A stretch of 64,000 nucleotides of DNA. Source: Streptomyces spororaveus (GTDB lineage: Bacteria; Actinomycetota; Actinomycetes; Streptomycetales; Streptomycetaceae). Every line of letters starts with the position of its first letter. The stretch's first letter is position 1. Both the position numbers and the translations under genes were made by a program. A model generated the notes under the pieces. It ran no database searches. It was not told where the DNA came from and saw nothing but the letters and a program-made list of their open reading frames with translations. The DNA lies in NCBI RefSeq assembly GCF_016755875.1, contig NZ_BNED01000005.1, positions 496,001-560,000 on the forward strand. Direction: 5' to 3'. Below are positions 61,369 through 64,000 of the stretch, in pieces.

Positions 61369-62795
61369 GTACCACCCCCACCCCCACCCCCGGTACCGGC
61401 TCCACCCCACCGCCCGAGTGCCCCGCCCACGCGGCGGCGACCACGGGTGGCCTGCACCGTCTCCACGGGGCGGAGGCCCAGGCCGATCCCCTCGCCCTGT
61501 ACGAGAAGCTGCGGGCCGAGCACGGCCCGGTGGCCCCCGTACTGGTGAGCGGAGACCTCCCGGCCTGGCTGGTCCTCGGCCACCGGGAGAACCTGGACGT
61601 GGCGCGCACGTCCTCGCGCTTCGCCCGCGACCCGCGGGGATGGCGCGACATGCGGGAGGGCCGGGTGCCGGCCGACACCCCGCTCGGCCCCATGGTGTCG
61701 TGGGTGCCGGTGTGCAACTTCACCGACGGACCCGCTCACGAGCGGCTCCGCTCGGCCGTGGTGGAGTCCCTGGAGCGGTTCGACAAGCGCGGCATCCGCC
61801 GCTACGTGACCCGCTTCGCCAACCAGCTCGTCGACCAGATCGCGCGTGAGGGGTACGCCGACCTGGTGTCCGCCTTCTCCGACCAGCTCCCCATGCTGGT
61901 CATGACGCAGCTCATCGGGGCGCCCGACGAGCACGGGCCCCTTCTGGTGAACGCGGCTCGCGACATGCTCCAGGGAACCGAGACGGCCCTGCAGAGCGAC
62001 CGCTACGTCACCGCCACGCTGGAGAGCCTGGTCGTCGAGCGCAAGGCCAAGCCGGCCCGCGACCTCGCCTCCTGGCTGATCGAGCACCCCGCCGACCTGA
62101 CCGACACCGAGGTGCTGATGCACCTGCGCGTCGTGCTGATCGCGGCCTACGAGACCACCGCCAACCTGATCGCCAACACGCTGCGGACCGTACTGACCGA
62201 CCCGCGGTTCCGGGCCAGCCTCTCCGGAGGCCACATGACGCTGCCCGACGCCTTGGAGCAGGTCCTGTGGGACGATCCGCCGATCAACACGATCATCGGG
62301 CGCTGGGCCACGGGTGACACCCAGCTCGGCGGCCAGCAGGTGAAGGCAGGCGACATGATCCTGCTCGGGCTGGCCGCGGGCAACGCCGACCCGCAGATCC
62401 GGCCCGATCCCGCTGCCTCCGTCCACGGCAACCGTTCCCACCTGGCCTTCAGCAGCGGCCCGCACGAGTGCCCGGGCCAGGACATCGGCCGTGCCATCGC
62501 GGACACCGGCATCGAGGTCCTGCTGGACCGGCTGCCCGACCTCCAGCTGGCGGTCGACGCGAGCGAGCTGCAATGGCGCGGCACCCTCATGTCACGCCAC
62601 CTGCTGTCCCTGCCGGTACGGTTCGCCCCGCGCGCCGCGCCGGACCCGCTGCCCCAGGAGGAACAGCCGGCCGGGCACCCCGTGCACGCGGTGATCCCGC
62701 CGCAGCCGACGGCGGCGCCCGCCGTCGCCGGTCGCCGTCGCCGCGGTCGCGGTCGCGGCGTCAGCTGGTGGAAGAGGCTGCTCGGCCGCGTCTGA
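61365..62795 (+). CDS. CvnE, CYP157-like cytochrome P450 lacking ExxR
   Basis: A 476-residue P450, last gene of the conservon. Heme-Cys369 in FSSGPHECPGQ; I-helix AAYETTANL. The K-helix ExxR is absent: E298 QVL W302 (LEQVLWDDPP), with no Arg. In CYP157 proteins of streptomycetes the same position is known to have EQSLW-like sequences, so this one belongs with CYP157. Its role in the conservon is unknown; CYP157 often stands beside a CYP154, which is not present here. It ends in an Arg-rich segment (RRRRGRGRGVSWWKRLLGRV). The GTG at 61365 has GGAGG 5 nt upstream. Confidence 0.92.
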   Translation: MSTTPTPTPGTGSTPPPECPAHAAATTGGLHRLHGAEAQADPLALYEKLRAEHGPVAPVLVSGDLPAWLVLGHRENLDVARTSSRFARDPRGWRDMREGRVPADTPLGPMVSWVPVCNFTDGPAHERLRSAVVESLERFDKRGIRRYVTRFANQLVDQIAREGYADLVSAFSDQLPMLVMTQLIGAPDEHGPLLVNAARDMLQGTETALQSDRYVTATLESLVVERKAKPARDLASWLIEHPADLTDTEVLMHLRVVLIAAYETTANLIANTLRTVLTDPRFRASLSGGHMTLPDALEQVLWDDPPINTIIGRWATGDTQLGGQQVKAGDMILLGLAAGNADPQIRPDPAASVHGNRSHLAFSSGPHECPGQDIGRAIADTGIEVLLDRLPDLQLAVDASELQWRGTLMSRHLLSLPVRFAPRAAPDPLPQEEQPAGHPVHAVIPPQPTAAPAVAGRRRRGRGRGVSWWKRLLGRV

Positions 62796-62820
62796 CGGCC
62801 TCCCGGCCCAGGGCTTCCGG

Positions 62821-62855
62821 CCCAGGGCTCCCGCCGTACCGGCCGGAGCCCTGGG
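62821..62855. terminator. Terminator between conservon and terpene synthase
   Basis: CCCAGGGCTCC / GGAGCCCTGGG, an 11-bp perfect stem and 13-nt loop, between convergent genes. The 16 bases before it repeat the arm sequence (CGGCCCAGGGCT). Confidence 0.75.
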
Positions 62856-62861
62856 CATCGC

Positions 62862-63971
62862 TCAGCCGGGTACCCGCCACCAGGAGGCGAGGGCCGGCAG
62901 GTCCGGCGCCCCGGTGCCGCGGAAGCTGGGGGCGTCGGCGAACCGGACCTCGAACCCGGCGTCCGCGAGGGGCAGTTCGTGCCGGTTACGCGGGCTCGCG
63001 TACCGCGGCGCCCGACTCTGCCAGGTGATGGAGCCGGCCACGTAGTGCCCCAACGCCGCCAGATGGCGGCGCAGTTCCGCGCCCGCTCCTTCCTCCAGCC
63101 CCGCCCGCAGCGTCATGAAGCGGACCATCACCCGGTCGCGCAGGGCCACCGCGAGCGGCACGGCCTCGGCGGGCGAGCAGTTCTCCTGGTGGGCGAGGAC
63201 GTTGACGAGGTTGATCTCCCGCGGCCGCAGGTGGTCGTCCTTGTCGTAGGAGAACAGGTCGTTGTCCGCGCTGACGACGAATCCCGCCGTGTCCGTGAGT
63301 GCCGTCAGCGCGCGGGAACAGAGCACCTCCGCCGGCAGCCGGTCCCCGCGTGCGACGTCGGACCAGGTCAGCGAGAAGCGCGTGCCGTTGGCCAGCGGCC
63401 CCATGGCGACGAAGTCGTTCAGCCCGGGCATGGTCCCGGCCTCGGCCCGGGCGGCCCGCCAGGCCGCTCCGAGCAGCCAGTCGCGCGTCCCCTCGGTGAA
63501 CCTGCGCAGCTCGTAGGGCGTGAGCATGGCGTGGGTGCGGCGTACCAGGTCCAGCAGCGCGCGGGTCATGGGTCCGTCGGGCAGTACCGACGCCCCCGGG
63601 TCCTCGATGGTCCGCAGCAGGCGTACGCCGTGTTCGACGACGGCACTCGTCCCCACCTCGTCGGAGCCCGAATCCTGCCAGTCGTCGACGGCGTTGGCCC
63701 AGTAGTTCCACTCGGTGAAGAGCTGGACGGCCGCCACGTCCCCGTCGGGGATGATGCGGCAGGAGAAGTCGGCGCTGTGGGTGGCGAGACCCCACGCGCG
63801 CTCGACCGGGTCCGGGTAGACGCCGAAGGCGTCCAGCCATGCGACCGCCCGGTCCTCCACCTGCTTCGCCTCGGGATGGACGAGGTCGCGCTCCAGCGGG
63901 CAGTAGAAGGACGGCAGGCGCGGACCGAGGAGCGAGGGGCGCGGCGCCGGCGGCGCCGGTGGCGCCGTCAC
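62862..63971 (-). CDS. Terpene synthase (class I), 5' end near window edge
   Basis: A 369-residue class I terpene cyclase of the bacterial sesquiterpene type. Metal motif D96-D97-W-Q-D100 (DDxxD), preceded by an N-terminal Pro/Ala-rich segment; the NSE/DTE triad is N237-D-L-F-S241-Y-D-K244-D. The final acidic residue is Asp rather than Glu. The product is unknown; proteins of this size cyclise farnesyl or geranyl diphosphate. The GTG at 63971 has no strong ribosome site and the frame is open to the window edge, so the true start may be outside. Convergent with the conservon. Confidence 0.88.
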   Translation of the reverse strand: MTAPPAPPAPRPSLLGPRLPSFYCPLERDLVHPEAKQVEDRAVAWLDAFGVYPDPVERAWGLATHSADFSCRIIPDGDVAAVQLFTEWNYWANAVDDWQDSGSDEVGTSAVVEHGVRLLRTIEDPGASVLPDGPMTRALLDLVRRTHAMLTPYELRRFTEGTRDWLLGAAWRAARAEAGTMPGLNDFVAMGPLANGTRFSLTWSDVARGDRLPAEVLCSRALTALTDTAGFVVSADNDLFSYDKDDHLRPREINLVNVLAHQENCSPAEAVPLAVALRDRVMVRFMTLRAGLEEGAGAELRRHLAALGHYVAGSITWQSRAPRYASPRNRHELPLADAGFEVRFADAPSFRGTGAPDLPALASWWRVPG

Positions 63972-64000
63972 GGGCGGCCACCGAGCCGGAAGCGCAGCAG

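Noticed and set aside
1..64000. tRNA, rRNA, insertion sequences, integrases or attachment sites
   Set aside because: No cloverleaf-like sequences, transposase motifs, terminal inverted repeats with target duplications or integrase motifs were found.

Overview
The window is about 64 kb of high-GC actinobacterial DNA, almost certainly a Streptomyces chromosome. The GC content and codon bias, the frequent GTG and TTG starts with GTGA/ATGA overlaps, the Tat-type exported beta-lactamase, the CvnABCD-P450 conservon, the DUF4389 and DUF6056 membrane proteins and the diflavin-fused nitrate reductase all point that way. I see no tRNA, rRNA, insertion sequence, phage gene or CRISPR array. Most of the region is ordinary chromosome with many small regulator-target pairs.

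Layout. 0.1-10 kb: class A beta-lactamase; a TetR regulator divergent from an SDR across twin palindromes; an acyl-CoA dehydrogenase with a PadR regulator and its palindrome; an esterase; a GPP34 protein; a coupled pair of small hypothetical proteins; a P-loop kinase; a FUSC-type membrane protein. 10-16 kb: carotenoid oxygenase, D-Ala-D-Ala carboxypeptidase, a small S24/S26-like protein and a GGCT-SGNH fusion. 16-26.4 kb: a molybdenum/nitrate block. It holds a one-polypeptide NADPH-dependent nitrate reductase with a GlnR-like site upstream, two decayed genes (a methyltransferase and an M24 peptidase), moeA with a 3' frameshift, a molbindin remnant, and intact modA plus a fused modBC. 26.5-38.6 kb: a methyltransferase carrying a dead amidotransferase domain, a DUF6056 protein, a GH15-like secreted enzyme, a PIG-L deacetylase with a propeller-like C-terminus, unknown secreted and DUF4389 proteins, a nitrilase, and a LacI regulator with long perfect palindromes.

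38.6-49 kb: an operon of two very large FtsX-like permeases and an ATPase with an AbrB-like tail, divergent from a second ATPase; then a DUF4232 lipoprotein and a membrane-anchored XRE-type protein. 49.3-52.8 kb: a tightly coupled three-gene redox/signalling cassette made of a receiver-Grx-like-thioredoxin-reductase-like fusion lacking the CATC motif, a cyclic-nucleotide-domain histidine kinase, and a UBP-type zinc finger protein. 53-58 kb: a crotonase-family protein, a NarL-type two-component system, a small secreted protein, and an SDR/TetR pair. 58.4-64 kb: a conservon (CvnA-D) with a CYP157-like P450 lacking the ExxR motif, facing a terpene synthase whose 5' end lies at the window edge.

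The strongest candidates for unusual biology are the receiver/reductase/kinase/zinc-finger cassette, the EQVLW P450 of the conservon with its basic tail and adjoining terpene synthase, the ATPase with an AbrB-like tail, the GGCT-SGNH fusion, the dead-amidotransferase methyltransferase, and the cluster of frameshifts and gene remnants at 20.4-23.4 kb beside the Mo-dependent nitrate reductase.
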